DNA of 64,000 nucleotides from Albula goreensis (lineage: Eukaryota; Chordata; Actinopteri; Albuliformes; Albulidae), in NCBI GenBank assembly GCA_022829145.1, contig CM040745.1:37382841-37446840 (forward strand), given 5' to 3'. The notes below the pieces were generated by a model. It was given only the letters and a program-made list of their open reading frames with translations, had not been told where the DNA came from and ran no database searches. Shown here in pieces: positions 48,393-59,169 of this stretch (position 1 is its first letter; every line of letters starts with the position of its first letter). A program made the position numbers and the translations under genes.

Positions 48393-48530
48393 CAGATTAT
48401 AAATACTCTGTCAAGTCAAAATGTGTAACAGTACCTCTGCTCTCGTGATGGGCAAAAGAAGTTCGTTCGTTTCACTTTTGGGGTGTGACTTCCTCCACTT
48501 GAGGCTAGAGAATGAAATGGATGACAGGAT
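48393..48530 (+). repeat. Unclassified interspersed repeat, copy B
   Basis: Matches copy A (39818-39950): ATAAATACTCTGTCAAG, AAATGTGTAACAG, CCTCTGCT and GACTTCCTCCACTTGAGGC..TAGAGAATGAAA. Internal sequence between these blocks differs, so the copies are old or have separate insertions. Confidence 0.6.
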
Positions 48531-49327
48531 TGCTTCCATAAAAGAACGCAACTGCATCCAGTTGTCAAATCACAAAGGAGAGTCCGCCAACTCGGAGGAA
48601 GTCAGTTGTAAGATTTGCTGAAAGAAAATTCCAGCCGAGGAAGGAAAAGCATTTTAAGCTTCACTTACACATGTAGGACCACCTCACCCAACATAGGCCT
48701 AGTTGTCCAGGATATCATCAGAGAAACATTAGCATGGCCTTCTGTATTGACTGCCACCAGGCTCCCAACCGAACCATCCATAGCTAATGCTATTGCTAAG
48801 TGTTCACACATACAAGTGAGACAGGGAGAAGTGGAAGCCATGCACTGATGTTGTGGCTGAATTTTCTAATAAGGAAACAGGCGATGTGTTTATGAATGAA
48901 AAAGTTCTTTCACTAGATGTTTCTGAAGTTGCAGTTGAAAGGCACAAACCAAATAAAAGTACATAAATTCTTTGCTGCAGTTAATCTCATGGAACGTTTA
49001 GTGGTTGTGTTAGTGCTACCATTTTATTTTCAGTCAATTGAAACTTGAGCTTCTTGGTATCTCTCGCTCCAGAGCACGGAATTCTGGTCAGTGTAGTTTT
49101 TAGATTGTAGTGCTAGATCCATGATACAAGCCCTTTAGGAGAAGGTATGTCAAATAGAAAGCATCATGGGCCTGGTAAACTACGATGAAGTCAAGGATGT
49201 TTTCATCTGAAGTGCCATTGATCCATAACTTGGAAGAGCTACCATATATCACCAGAGAATCATTGACCACATCAGTTGTGGGGAGAAAACATTTTTGATT
49301 GGTCGAGCAAATCAGTGATTGACAGCT

Positions 49328-49343
49328 GGGTGTAGCTACACCC
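49328..49343. repeat. Perfect 16-bp palindrome
   Basis: GGGTGTAGCTACACCC equals its own reverse complement. Confidence 0.95.
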
Positions 49344-50199
49344 TGGTAGGGTCCAAACCCTCATTTCAACCATCACGAGTGAAGAGTCAATGAATCATGT
49401 TCTCCTTTGATTTCCAGGGCAGCCCAAACTATCTGTGCACCATTAGAGTGTTTTCAGTACGGAGGGAAACATTGTCACCCCCACAACACTTAGTATTCCA
49501 GCCAGTCAATGATGATGTTTGTCTTTGTGGCCAAAAATCTAGAAGAAGAATCATGTAATCCTTTAATTGCCATGGCACCTTTCTTTATTGCTCCTGGTCT
49601 TAGGCTACAGGCTATAGCTAGAGTAAAACTCTATTGTTTATGTTTGGAAAAACTAGCAAGGCTGTTAAGGTTATTTTTTCAGCTGCACAGTTCTCTAAAG
49701 GTATCTGGCTTGGTAAGTCTCTCAGTAGGGAAATTTTCATGTAGGCTGAGATGTTAACCCGAGCATTTGTATTTATGTTCAATTTTTTAAGGACAGAGAG
49801 CTTTCAGAAAGTCAATGCAGACAAAAATGATTATTTCAGGAGTAAAAAATTTAAAGCACAACAGACACACTATTTGTAAGGTTACAGTATGAAAATAATG
49901 ATTCCAGTCCATAAATGATTTAAATTCTTCAAATGTCTACATTTAGACATCACTTTCATCACAGATGGCTTTTTGAAATGGCTTTCAGTACAAAATTCTT
50001 CCCTCATTCTGACAGTGAAAGTAAAACGTCATGCAAGCCAAGGCCCATATAGTATGTCTCCCGTCCCTAAGCTCTGTCTGCTCGTCACCTTTTCCTTTTG
50101 CTGCTTGCTTTACGCCGGCATAGCAGAGGTAGGCCTACTTGAATGGAGCCGACTGCTCTGACCCATTTCCCACTGTAATTGTGTGTTGTCAGTTTTTTA

Positions 50200-50201
<2 letters not shown>

Positions 50202-50229
<28 letters not shown>
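50202..50229 (+). repeat. Poly-T tract
   Basis: An uninterrupted T run of about 28. A second one lies at 50629-50647. Confidence 0.9.
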
Positions 50230-50235
<6 letters not shown>

Positions 50236-51649
50236 GCTTCCAGACGTTCTTTCTCTCAGGTTTGGTGTTTTCCCTCTCAGGATCAGTGCCTTCTGCCATT
50301 TTGTAAACAGCCTTATTAGCAGTCACGTCTTTTAAATGTGAAACTAAATTTTGTTGTCGGTTGCTAATTCTCGTTGTTCACTTGGTTTGATTGGTCGAAG
50401 AGCTAGTGCAAGGCCCAGCTTATAGCAGTCAAACTTTTCTTATGTTTGTCATTCATGAATTGGTCAGGAAAATGATTCAAATGCCCTTTGTAACAAGTTT
50501 TTATTTTTAATTTTTTACTAATTTACCTTATCGCAGACATTACAAACTTTACAGGTATTGCCCATGACTTGCATTTGGTACTTTAATTAAAACTACAAAT
50601 TCATATTCCTATGTGAAGATCCTGTGTGTTTTTTTTTTTTTTTTTTTGTGTGTGTGAAGTACCAACTAGAAAAAAAAAATCTGTTTTAGGTGTCTGTTCA
50701 CCTTATGTCTCACGCAGCAGTTAGTAGTTGAAAGAAAGCCGACTGTGTCACAATGCTAAGAAGGTAATTTTTGACTATTTGTAACTGTATTGAGTAATTT
50801 GGATTTTTTTGAAACAATGTATTTCATCTATGAGTATGTGGACCCCACTGATAATGTTTGTATGTTTGTGTTTGCACAAGTCTTAACAAAATTCTACATT
50901 TAAGATATATAACAATGATTTATGCAACGATTTATGCAGTGATTTATGCTTTCATGATCTCACATTGTCTCACCAGTCTAAACTGATAACCAGGTCTCTG
51001 AGCAATGGTTTCGAGTTTGACGAGGCCTAGAGTCTGCTCAGCAGCCGGGAGGGTTTACTAGAATGGGCTGGAGTGTCTCAATATCTGGAGAGATGTAGTT
51101 TGGTTCTTTCATTTTGATAGATCCTGCCCAGGGGAAGTTGCATCTTGTTCCTCGCACTCTAATTTCAAAAACAGTCCGGCAGCGTGAGTTTTCAGCAGCA
51201 CTACCAAAACATTCGCCGTTGTGAGTCCTCAGCAGTGGGCGATTGAGTAGGGTGGGCGTTTGAAAGCGTGCGTTGACTCGAAACTGAAAGTTACCATCAT
51301 CAATACAGCTCACAATTTTAAATTCTGCCCCAGATGACTGCAACCACATTTACTGTTACTGAAATCAGACCACACTTTTTCCTCCCAAGGTCTACGTATT
51401 TTCAGTTTCCTCTGTCTAAACAGTACCTTTTATTGTCTGTTCCACAACCGTCCAAATTTCAGTATTAGTTGACCCAGAAAACCAGATCTTGTAACATTTT
51501 TTAGCTTCCTCTGATCTAGTATTGAATTTTATGAAATGACCCTAATGTAAAAGTAAGTCCCATGAAAAAAAGGGTATGGACGCTGTGAATCGAGTTGAAT
51601 GACATTGTGCCAATAGGATGTGGTGCGGTGATGCCAGGCTGTGGTGGTG

Positions 51650-53560
51650 GGCGCAAGTTCTTTGCCCATAGATTAGTCGTGGCTGTGTGTGGGTTTGTTG
51701 TTACCCATGGATTGTGGTAAAGTAGTGCTGGTAGTGGCTGTGTGTAGGTTTTTTGTTACCCATGGATTGTGGTAAAGTAATGCTGGTAATGGCTGTGTGT
51801 GGGTTTGTTGTTACCCATGGATTGTGGTAAAGTAATGCTGGTAGTGGCTGTGTGTGGGTTTGTTGTTACCCATGGATTGTGGTAAAGTAATGCTGGGAGT
51901 GGCTGTGTGTGGGTTTGTTGTTACCCATAGATTGTGGTGCAGTCATGCTGGTAGTGGCTGTGTGTGGGTTTGTTGTTACCCATGGATTGTGGTAAAGTAA
52001 TGCTGGTAGTGGCTGTGTGTGGGTTTGTTGTCACCCATAGATTGTGGTGCAGTATTGATGGATTGTGGTTGTGTGTGGGTTTGTTGTTACCCATAGCTTG
52101 TGGTGCAGTATTGATGGATTGTGGTTGTGTGTGGGTTTGTTGTTACCCATAGCCTGTGGTGCAGTGGTTCTGGTAGTGGCTGTGTGTGGGTTTGTTGTCA
52201 CCCATAGATTGTGGTAAAGTAATGCTGGTAGTGGCTGTGTGTGGGTTTGTTGTTACCCATAGATTGTGGTGCAGTGGTTCTGATAGTGGCTGTGTGTGGG
52301 TTTGTTGTTACCCATAGATTGTGGTGCAGTATTGATGGATTCTGGTTGTGTGTGGGTTTGTTGTTACCCATAGATTGTGGTGCAGTATTGATGGATTGTG
52401 GTTGTGTGTGGGTTTGTTGTTACCCATAGATTGTGGTGCAGTATTGATGGATTGTGGTTGTGTGTGGGTTTGTTGTTACCCATAGATTGTGGTGCAGTAT
52501 TGATGGATTGTGGTTGTGTGTGGGTTTGTTGTTACCCATAGATTGTGGTGCAGTATTGATGGATTGTGGTTGTGTGTGGGTTTGTTGTTACCCATAGATT
52601 GTGGTGCAGTATTGATGGATTGTGGTTGTGTGTGGGTTTGTTGTTACCCATAGATTGTGGTGCAGTATTGATGGATTGTGGTTGTGTGTGGGTTTGTTGT
52701 TACCCATAGCCTGTGGTGCAGTGGTTCTGGTAGTGGCTGTGTGTGGGTTTGTTGTCACCCATAGATTGTGGTAAAGTAATGCTGGTAGTGGCTGTGTGTG
52801 GGTTTGTTGTTACCCATAGATTGTGGTGCAGTGGTTCTGATAGTGGCTGTGTGTGGGTTTGTTGTTACCCATAGATTGTGGTGCAGTATTGATGGATTCT
52901 GGTTGTGTGTGGGTTTGTTGTTACCCATAGATTGTGGTGCAGTATTGATGGATTGTGGTTGTGTGTGGGTTTGTTGTTACCATAGATTGTGGTGCAGTAT
53001 TGATGGATTGTGGTTGTGTGTGGGTTTGTTGTTACCCATAGATTGTGGTGCAGTATTGATGGATTGTGGTTGTGTGTGGGTTTGTTGTTACCCATAGATT
53101 GTGGTGCAGTATTGATGGATTGTGGTTGTGTGTGGGTTTGTTGTTACCCATAGATTGTGGTGCAGTATTGATGGATTGTGGTTGTGTGTGGGTTTGTTGT
53201 TACCCATAGATTGTGGTGCAGTATTGATGGATTGTGGTTGTGTGTGGGTTTGTTGTTACCAATAGATTGTGGTGCAGTATTGATGGATTGTGGTTGTGTG
53301 TGGGTTTGTTGTTACCCATAGATTGTGGTGCAGTATTGATGGATTGTGGTTGTGTGTGGGTTTGTTGTTACCCATAGATTGTGGTGCAGTATTGATGGAT
53401 TGTGGTAAAGTAATGCTGGTAGTGGCTGTGTGTGGGTTTGTTGTTACCCATAGATTGTGGTGCAGTGGTTCTGATAGTGGCTGTGTGTGGGTTTGTTGTT
53501 ACCCATAGATTGTGGTGCAGTGGTTCTGATAGTGGCTGTGTGGGTTTGTTTGCTGGTATG
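51650..53560 (+). repeat. 1.9-kb minisatellite, 55/56-bp units with variants and a higher-order repeat
   Basis: About 34 tandem units. All share GTGTGTGGGTTTGTTGTTACC then CATAGATTGTGGT (or CATGGATTGTGGT). Variant A is 56 bp with GCAGTATTGATGGATTGTGG; B is 55 bp with AAAGTAATGCTGGTAGTGG; C is 55 bp with GCAGTGGTTCTGGTAGTGG. B units dominate the left, A units the centre and right, and B and C return at the right end. The block from 52151 recurs at 52708 with the same order of variants, including a rare GGATTCTGG change (52337 and 52894), a shift of 557 bp or ten units. One unit near 52980 lacks one C, and one near 53258 reads ACCAATAG. It lies in the chd6 5' intron, ending less than 300 bp before the CpG island. 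Long open frames here arise because the units have few stops; 55/56 is not a multiple of 3, so no protein repeat is implied. Confidence 0.97.
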
Positions 53561-53819
53561 ACTGTCGTGTGGTAACGGCAGGCAGTGGCTCTGCATGTGG
53601 TTTGTAATACCGAGAGCCGACTGCAGAGAGGAGACGGCCACTGGGGGCAGACTGGGGGTGCCGGGGGAGAGAGTGGGGCGGTTTGGGTTGGGGGTCTGTG
53701 GCCTAAGCCTTCATGCCTTTCAGTCTGCCTGCCTCTCACCGTCTCCTGCCAGGAAACCCTGCCGCAGCCAGTGTTCCTCCCCCACAGAAGGGAAAGGGAA
53801 GGGAAAAAAAAACATGGAG

Positions 53820-54180
53820 GTCTCTCTACAGCTCGCGTGCCGGCACTCCTCCTCCGCGGATCTTTCTGGCACTCCACCTTATACCGCCGCACTTTTTCTG
53901 AGGGAAACCGTCCAGCGGAGCGCGGTCCCTCTCTTTCCGTCGGCCCCTCCGCCCTGAAACACGCGCGCAGGGGCTCGCCCCTGCAGCCGTGGCGACCATG
54001 GCGACCGCGCTGGCATTGACCCGACTGCAGCTGGCGGTTTTCGGGAGACGGAAGCCGGTATCGATTCTCGGGCAGCTCGACTGCGGCTCCCGCGCGGCTC
54101 GCAGAGCGCTTGGCAAGCATGAACGCCGCAGCGCGTCACCAGGGCGGTGGGCTGAGTGTGTGTGTGCGCGCGTGCGTTTC
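53820..54180 (+). promoter_or_regulatory. CpG island, candidate alternative chd6 promoter
   Basis: Dense CpG: GCTCGCGTGCCGGC, CTCCGCGGATC, GTCCAGCGGAGCGCGG, AACACGCGCGCAGGGGC, GGCGACCATGGCGACCGCGC, CCCGCGCGGCTCGC. It ends in a TG/CG microsatellite and lies 150-550 bp upstream of the chd6 start codon. A start here would give a short 5'UTR reading straight into, or splicing to, the exon at 54371-54422. An ATG at 53998 lies in a strong GCGACCATGG context but its frame is not chd6. It may be a second promoter besides the one near 36 kb, or the only one. Confidence 0.6.
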
Positions 54181-54220
54181 TGTGTGTGTGTATGTGTGTG
54201 TGTGTGTATATATGTGAGTG
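54165..54220 (+). repeat. (TG)n microsatellite
   Basis: Interrupted TG/CG/TA repeats at the right edge of the CpG island. Confidence 0.85.
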
Positions 54221-54383
54221 AGGCAGGCATGAAAGTGTGCATGCAACGCTAGTTGCCATGAACAGTAGCTTTAAGGTGCTACCAGCTTGCTCGTCATGGA
54301 GATGGGAGTCTAGCTAAACCATGTGGGCTGTGGAGTACCTGTCCTCCGCTAACACCCTAGTACTCCTCCAGAACTTGGGAACA

Positions 54384-54422
54384 ATGGTGAAAGCCAGGAA
54401 GAGTAAAAAGGCAAGGAGCAAG
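54384..54422 (+). CDS. chd6: CHD6 chromatin remodeller, first coding exon
   Basis: The exon codes 13 basic residues (MVKARKSKKARSK) and ends in frame at an AAG|GTGAGG donor (54422/54423), phase 0, matching the phase-0 start of the next exon at 58655. Human CHD6, as I recall it, also opens with a short lysine-rich tip (MKMKIQKKEKQ..) before an LKVLNHSP-like segment, here KLLKHTP in exon 2. The ATG has A at -3 and G at +4. Pyrimidine-rich text with acceptors CCCTAG|T at 54360 and CTCCAG|A at 54370 supports an exon starting just upstream. An in-frame ATG at 54321 would add 21 non-conserved residues and is less likely. CHD6 is a nuclear SNF2-type DNA-dependent ATPase that slides nucleosomes and aids transcription. 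This exon carries only the N-terminal tip. Confidence 0.65.
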
Positions 54423-55976
54423 GTGAGGTTTTCTTTAGGCCTCTGTGTTACTGTGTACTGCTAATAGCATTCGGCTACTTACTGGTAGATTTTAGCTGTA
54501 AAATTGACTGGATATTTTTCTCTCCGCACTGGATTTTTTTTTTTAATCCTAAGCGGTAATGCTCTTTGTGATGTACGTTTAATGTCCCTTCTGCTTCCTG
54601 CCAGCACCTCTTGTTTGTATAAATATTCACTTTTGGTTCTGTGAAAAGCATACAAACAGAGGCTATTTGCCAGCACTTTTTCTTTCTCTTTTGTTTTGGT
54701 TGCATTTGAATTACAGCATTGCTCTAATGCCAGTTAACAGACAAAGCACTATTTTTAGGTGAGAGCCATTTCACCTGTCCATTAGATTGTCTGACTGCCA
54801 GGCCGAAGTGATGATCAAAACGGGCGGTGATGTCAAACCGCAGCGGAAAAGGAGCGGAAGAGCGGAAGGCATCTGGCAACCCTCCCGCCCCCTTGTTCTG
54901 TCAGGTGTGAAATGGAAAGGGGGGAAGGAAAAAAAGAAAAAGAAAAAAAACCTCCTGACAGTGAAAGGGTTACCGATCGAGCCTGCGTGTTTACGTTGCC
55001 GTTTCCTGCAGCTTGGTACCGAGCCTGTTTCCGTGGCGACGGCCCTGTTTCCAAACCCCGCCGTGGAGCCCGTGTGATTCATTGACATTATCTCCCTACC
55101 TGCTGAAGCAGGGGCTACGGACGAGTGTTCTTCTGTCTCTTTCAAAATCACGCACACAAGTTACCCTCCCCCCCACCCACCGCTGCTACGCTGGGCGATC
55201 CTTTTATGAAAAATATAGACGAACAAGGGAGAGACAGCATCTGTGCTATTTTGTTTGCCATCACAAATCTTGCCATGTCCATGTGTGTATGTTGCATTCT
55301 CCTTATTGTAAACTGTTTTTTTTTCCCCCATCGTTGTCTTCATAAATAAGAGAGAACTCTTTTTAGCCTAGAACCTGTAGCACAATCTTGCCGTAGGCTG
55401 AAAGGAAACGTCTACCAGCACTCAGTAACTGTCAATTTTTAAAGGAATCATTGCAAGTGGTGCAAATCGTACCCTGAGCCAGTTGTTACCCTGAGTGAGT
55501 GTTTGTAATTAAAATGAATACAAAAAGTAGCAACAACGTGGCTTTCTCCATTTGTCCGATGATCAGCATTTTCCTGTTGTGTTCAGTAAGTTTTGGTTAC
55601 ACACTCACTTTTTTTTGGTATTTCCACCCCCTTGTACAAGTGATTGTGTTGCCGTGTGTCCAGATTTCATCATGAGATCCAGATGTGGCGTTGCGTGGAC
55701 TCGCCCCCCGCCCCGCAGCACGAAGCGAAGATGAGTGACAAATGTAGAACTGGGTCAGACTGCACGATCTGTGGACGCAGACCCAGACTGCTCCCGTTAA
55801 CCCTTTCATGTCCACCACAAAGCCAGCTGGGAAAATTTCAACTTTTCAACGAGTATATTTTGGTCATAAAAGCAAAATTTGTTCATTTATTTGTCCCTCC
55901 ATTTAATCAGCAGCTAATAATATTATTGAAAGATAAATTGTTAAAATAACCTTATCCTTCCAACCGTGTATGAAAA

Positions 55977-55979
<3 letters not shown>

Positions 55980-56018
<39 letters not shown>
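55980..56018 (+). repeat. Poly-T tract
   Basis: About 39 uninterrupted T, the longest mononucleotide run in the window. Confidence 0.95.
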
Positions 56019-56022
<4 letters not shown>

Positions 56023-56309
56023 ACAGGAACGGAATATGAGCTAATTGGAGGCACTTTCATTGTTTCATAACTCGATTCAGGTTATCTAACCATCATACAA
56101 AGCAGAGAATATTACTCTACCTCTTTTTTTCAGTTGGTTGTAGAAAATTGAATTTGCAAATTGCTTTGTTGCAATGTATTATATTCTTGATTAGAGATGT
56201 TAACCATCTGTCATTTTAATGACCTTATACAGGCCCAAATTAATTTTGTGCAGTTTATTTTTTATTTACATTGATTTTTTTTTCAGAACGCTGAGACTGA
56301 ATCATGGCA

Positions 56310-56445
56310 AAATGAGTGTGTGCGTGCATGTGCGTGCGTGCGCGTGCGTGTGTGTGCATGTGTGTGTGCATGAGTCCGTGTGTGTGTCCGTGTGTGTGAG
56401 CGCGTGTGTGTGTGCGCGTACATGTGTGTGTGTGTACATGGTTCG
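56310..56445 (+). repeat. TG/CG-rich microsatellite
   Basis: (TG)n mixed with GCGTGCG, CATG and GTCC steps. Strong purine-pyrimidine alternation. Confidence 0.85.
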
Positions 56446-57969
56446 GTTCATACCTGGGTTTAGCTGTCATAGTTTGGTATGCTTTCGGTATGGTAGGGGC
56501 AAAATTGTATGAACATTTTCATTTGAATTCTTTATGTATTATAATATGACATGTGAAGTATGATGACAGAAATGTGGTGGCCTAGACATGAAGTATTATT
56601 TTGTAAAATATGATGTACGAGCAACCACATTGTATAAATAGACAGGCTGTCTGTTCTACTAGCCATTCAGAGTCTTGGTTAGGTTGCTTTACTTTTTTTA
56701 TAGCTGCTTTGTGAGTCTTCTCAGCACTTTGCTAAAGTGAATAAGCCATTTGGGGTTTGCAAATCCAATTAAATTTAGGTATGGAAATATGAATGCGTTG
56801 GTTAAAATATAAAAATCACAGTTTTGTTTTCACTGGTTCCACTTTTCACCACCAAACCATGTAGCCGTGTGTATGCGTATTTTGAGTTTGGAGCAAATGC
56901 AGAAGATTTACTGACCTAACGTTATCGTTGAAGCTTCAATAAAGCGTATGTGTTCTTCTACACTTGTGGCGAGGACATTTGTAACATGCTAGACACCATA
57001 TGTGTACCACCACGGGCTGAGCCGCTAAAGCTGTTTGATTGATATCAACACATCTTGAGGTGTTCGGAAATTTCTTTTCATGGTGGCATAACATGCCCCT
57101 CGGACATGTGTGTGTCAACCTCCCACAGACGGTCAGGGCCAATTTTATATTGTAAAACTGTAGTGAGATTTATATTGGACAGCACTGTCCAAAATCAGGC
57201 CTGTATGTTTACTAAAGTATTCAAACAGCTCACCCTAATCCTGCCATCAGCTGGGTTCAGTTAACGAGGTTGGCAATTACTTTTTCACACCTTAAGACGG
57301 CCTGAAAACCAAACAAAAAAAAAGAAAGAAACACTACATTGAAATTCTGAAATTGTTTTTTTTTTTCCCAGGACTGTCTATACTCACCTCTCGATTTTTG
57401 CTGCCTGACAACGCTATCCTCAAAAATACAGGTGTTAAGGCTAATGTGCTAAATTCCGTTCTTTTAAAATTCAGAAATTCGGCTTGTTTGATTGGGGCAA
57501 TCTGCTGATTCTGTATCAACTTGGGTTTATCATAGCAACAGGAAGGCATAGATAAAAATATGTTAATGCTAAATTGATTTCCAGCAGTTGGAAGTTCACT
57601 GCACTTGCACCTGTACTCGTTTTTAACTGTAATTTGTTTTTAACCAAGGTTTTTTGATGTAATGTTCTCCTTTTCTAGATAAGTCAATAGAGGGGTGTCC
57701 TGATCTCTTCTGTCACCCTTGGCACTTGGGACTTTACCCCTCTCTCGGGTTATCTTTGCACTTTCTTTGTTTCATCCATATGCAGTTTGCCTTGTAATTC
57801 GCCCTGAATAAAAGAGTCTAATAAATGCCTTGTAATGTAGCGTAATGGACGTTTTTCAGTGGGGAATCGTTAATGCCCAGAGCAGCTCACCTGGGGTGTA
57901 GTTGAGATACCAAGCTCTTGGGGTATTCAAGACCAGGACTGACGCAGTCCCGGATGCGTCGTAGACCAG

Positions 57970-58155
57970 ACGTCTCCAAGCGTAGCCCTGGAGACCTGCT
58001 GAGTCTGGATTTCATTCTAAAATCAGATGGCAGCTTAGGCCCAAGAAACAAACTGACTTAGGCAGTGAATCAGCTGCTGAATACAATCAATTAAGTGCTG
58101 AATAACGCAAACGATTGGACGCACTAGATCTCAAAGACTGGGGCTGGCAAGAAGA
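57970..58155. mobile_element. Candidate hAT-type MITE
   Basis: The left end GTCTCCAAGCGTAGCCCTGG..AGAC and right end GATCTCAAAGACTGGGGCTGG are imperfect inverted copies of the TCTCC..CC..CCTGGAGA phrase seen at the ends of many short fish hAT elements. Between them is ACTTAGGCAGTGAATCAGC..TGCTGAATACAATCAATTAAG..TGCTGAATAACGC, which itself repeats TGCTGAATA. No coding. Target duplications are not clear. Confidence 0.4.
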
Positions 58156-58654
58156 GAAGTGCAGGTGGTCCCCAGAACAAATATCCTTCCCATTATCTTA
58201 TTGCTGAAGGTGTGCAAACCTTATGTTGTCTGCAATACAACTACATTGTCCACAGTACAGGTTTTTTTGATAAGCAGCTGGCTGCAGTGCCATCTGCATG
58301 TCTTGATTAAAAGACAATATTTTTGCTTATAAATTTGGTTTTGGGTTGTGCAGTGGACATAATGTACTCCTTGATTTATTTTTCAGAATATAATAAGTTA
58401 TGTGCCTCTCAACTATGGATTTGTTCAGAATTTATACTTATATTATGGTAATGACTTAAAAAAAAATGACTGCCTTGATGAATAGCAGTTGTGTGTCTAG
58501 TCGTAGTGTCTAATGTGTTGTTTTACACTGTGATTGACTGGTCAGTTAGTCTCATTTTTTTCCCCTTTTTCTGATTTGAATTGTTCTCATGTGGTTCAGA
58601 ATTATGTGTATTATCAGCTAACTCTTATGTCTTTACTGATTTATTCTTTTGTAG

Positions 58655-59169
58655 ATGTCCACCACCAAGTTACTAAAGCACACTCCAGCTACAGCAGCTT
58701 CTACTGCCACTGACCAAAACGCACAAACTACATTTCCCAGCAGTCAGTTTGTCTCGGAGGAACACACCAGGGCTACTGGAGGTCTGACAAATCACTGCAT
58801 GGCCCACACCAAACAGTCCGGGATGGGGGGCCCAAGCCACGGAGCCGGCAGCCTCAGCCCCACGCTCCCGTCCCAGCCCCTGAACGGCGAAGAGGAGGAC
58901 GACGGCGGGGGCGGGGCCCGAGTGAAGAAGAAACGAAAGAAAAAAGACAAGAAGGAGACAGGCCCATGGCAGAAAGCGGAGAAGGAGATCAAACCAAAGA
59001 AAAAGAAGGAGCAGAGGGAGGGGAAGGAGCCGCTTCCCCGGAAGTCCAAGGAGCCCAAGAAGGCCAAGGAGCCCAAGAAGGCCCGGAAGCCTCGCGAGCC
59101 GAAGCCCAAGGCCCCGCGCGACTGCAAAGCCGCCGCTTCCCCTCCGAAACAGCGGGGGCGCAAGGCCAG
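58655..59169 (+). CDS. chd6: CHD6, second coding exon: basic lysine-rich N-terminal region
   Basis: Follows acceptor TTTTGTAG at 58654 and ends at CCAG|GTAAGG (59169/59170). It codes 171 residues plus two bases (AG) of a split Arg codon, about residues 14-184 of the protein. Order: a Ser/Thr-rich stretch (MSTTKLLKHTPATAAS..), a linker with LNGEEEDDGGGGARVKKKRKKKDKK, then repeated KEPKKAKEPKKARKPREPKPK-type basic motifs and a final KQRGRKAR. Human CHD6 has the same GGGG-VKKKRKKK block followed by EPKKAKEPKKA repeats. This part is disordered and likely binds DNA or acts in nuclear import, ahead of the chromodomains. GC-rich and CpG-rich codon use, unlike the AT-rich introns. Large minus-strand frames over it are shadows of the biased composition. 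Confidence 0.93.

Larger units (their letters stand above)
47120..51655. other. chd6 5' intron, distal part
   Basis: No exon supported. It contains repeat copy B (48393-48530), small palindromes at 47994-48017 and 49328-49343, and poly-T tracts at 50202-50229 and 50629-50647. A minus-strand frame at 51038-51349 (103 codons) has fairly protein-like composition but resembles nothing I know and lacks convincing splice context. It may be a repeat remnant. Confidence 0.45.
54423..58654 (+). other. chd6: chd6 intron between first two coding exons
   Basis: GTGAGG at 54423 to TTTTGTAG at 58654, about 4.2 kb. It holds a CpG-richer segment with a purine run at 54800-55080 that looks like a possible intronic regulatory element, poly-T at 55980-56018, a TG-rich tract at 56310-56445 and a MITE-like repeat at about 57970-58155. 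No other exon supported. Confidence 0.65.

Noticed and set aside
51038-51349. 103-codon minus frame
   Set aside because: Plausible composition but no recognised family and no splice context; kept only as a note.
51650-53560. CRISPR array or repeat-protein gene
   Set aside because: Units are directly tandem without unique spacers, the genome is vertebrate, and 55/56-bp units do not keep a reading frame.
53368-54120. 250-codon minus frame (and smaller frames both ways) over the CpG island
   Set aside because: Runs from CpG-island text into the minisatellite; no domain, no conserved motif. Open because of base composition.
54321-54383. Upstream in-frame ATG for chd6
   Set aside because: Would add 21 residues unlike the CHD6 N-terminus, and probable acceptors at 54360 and 54370 lie downstream of it.
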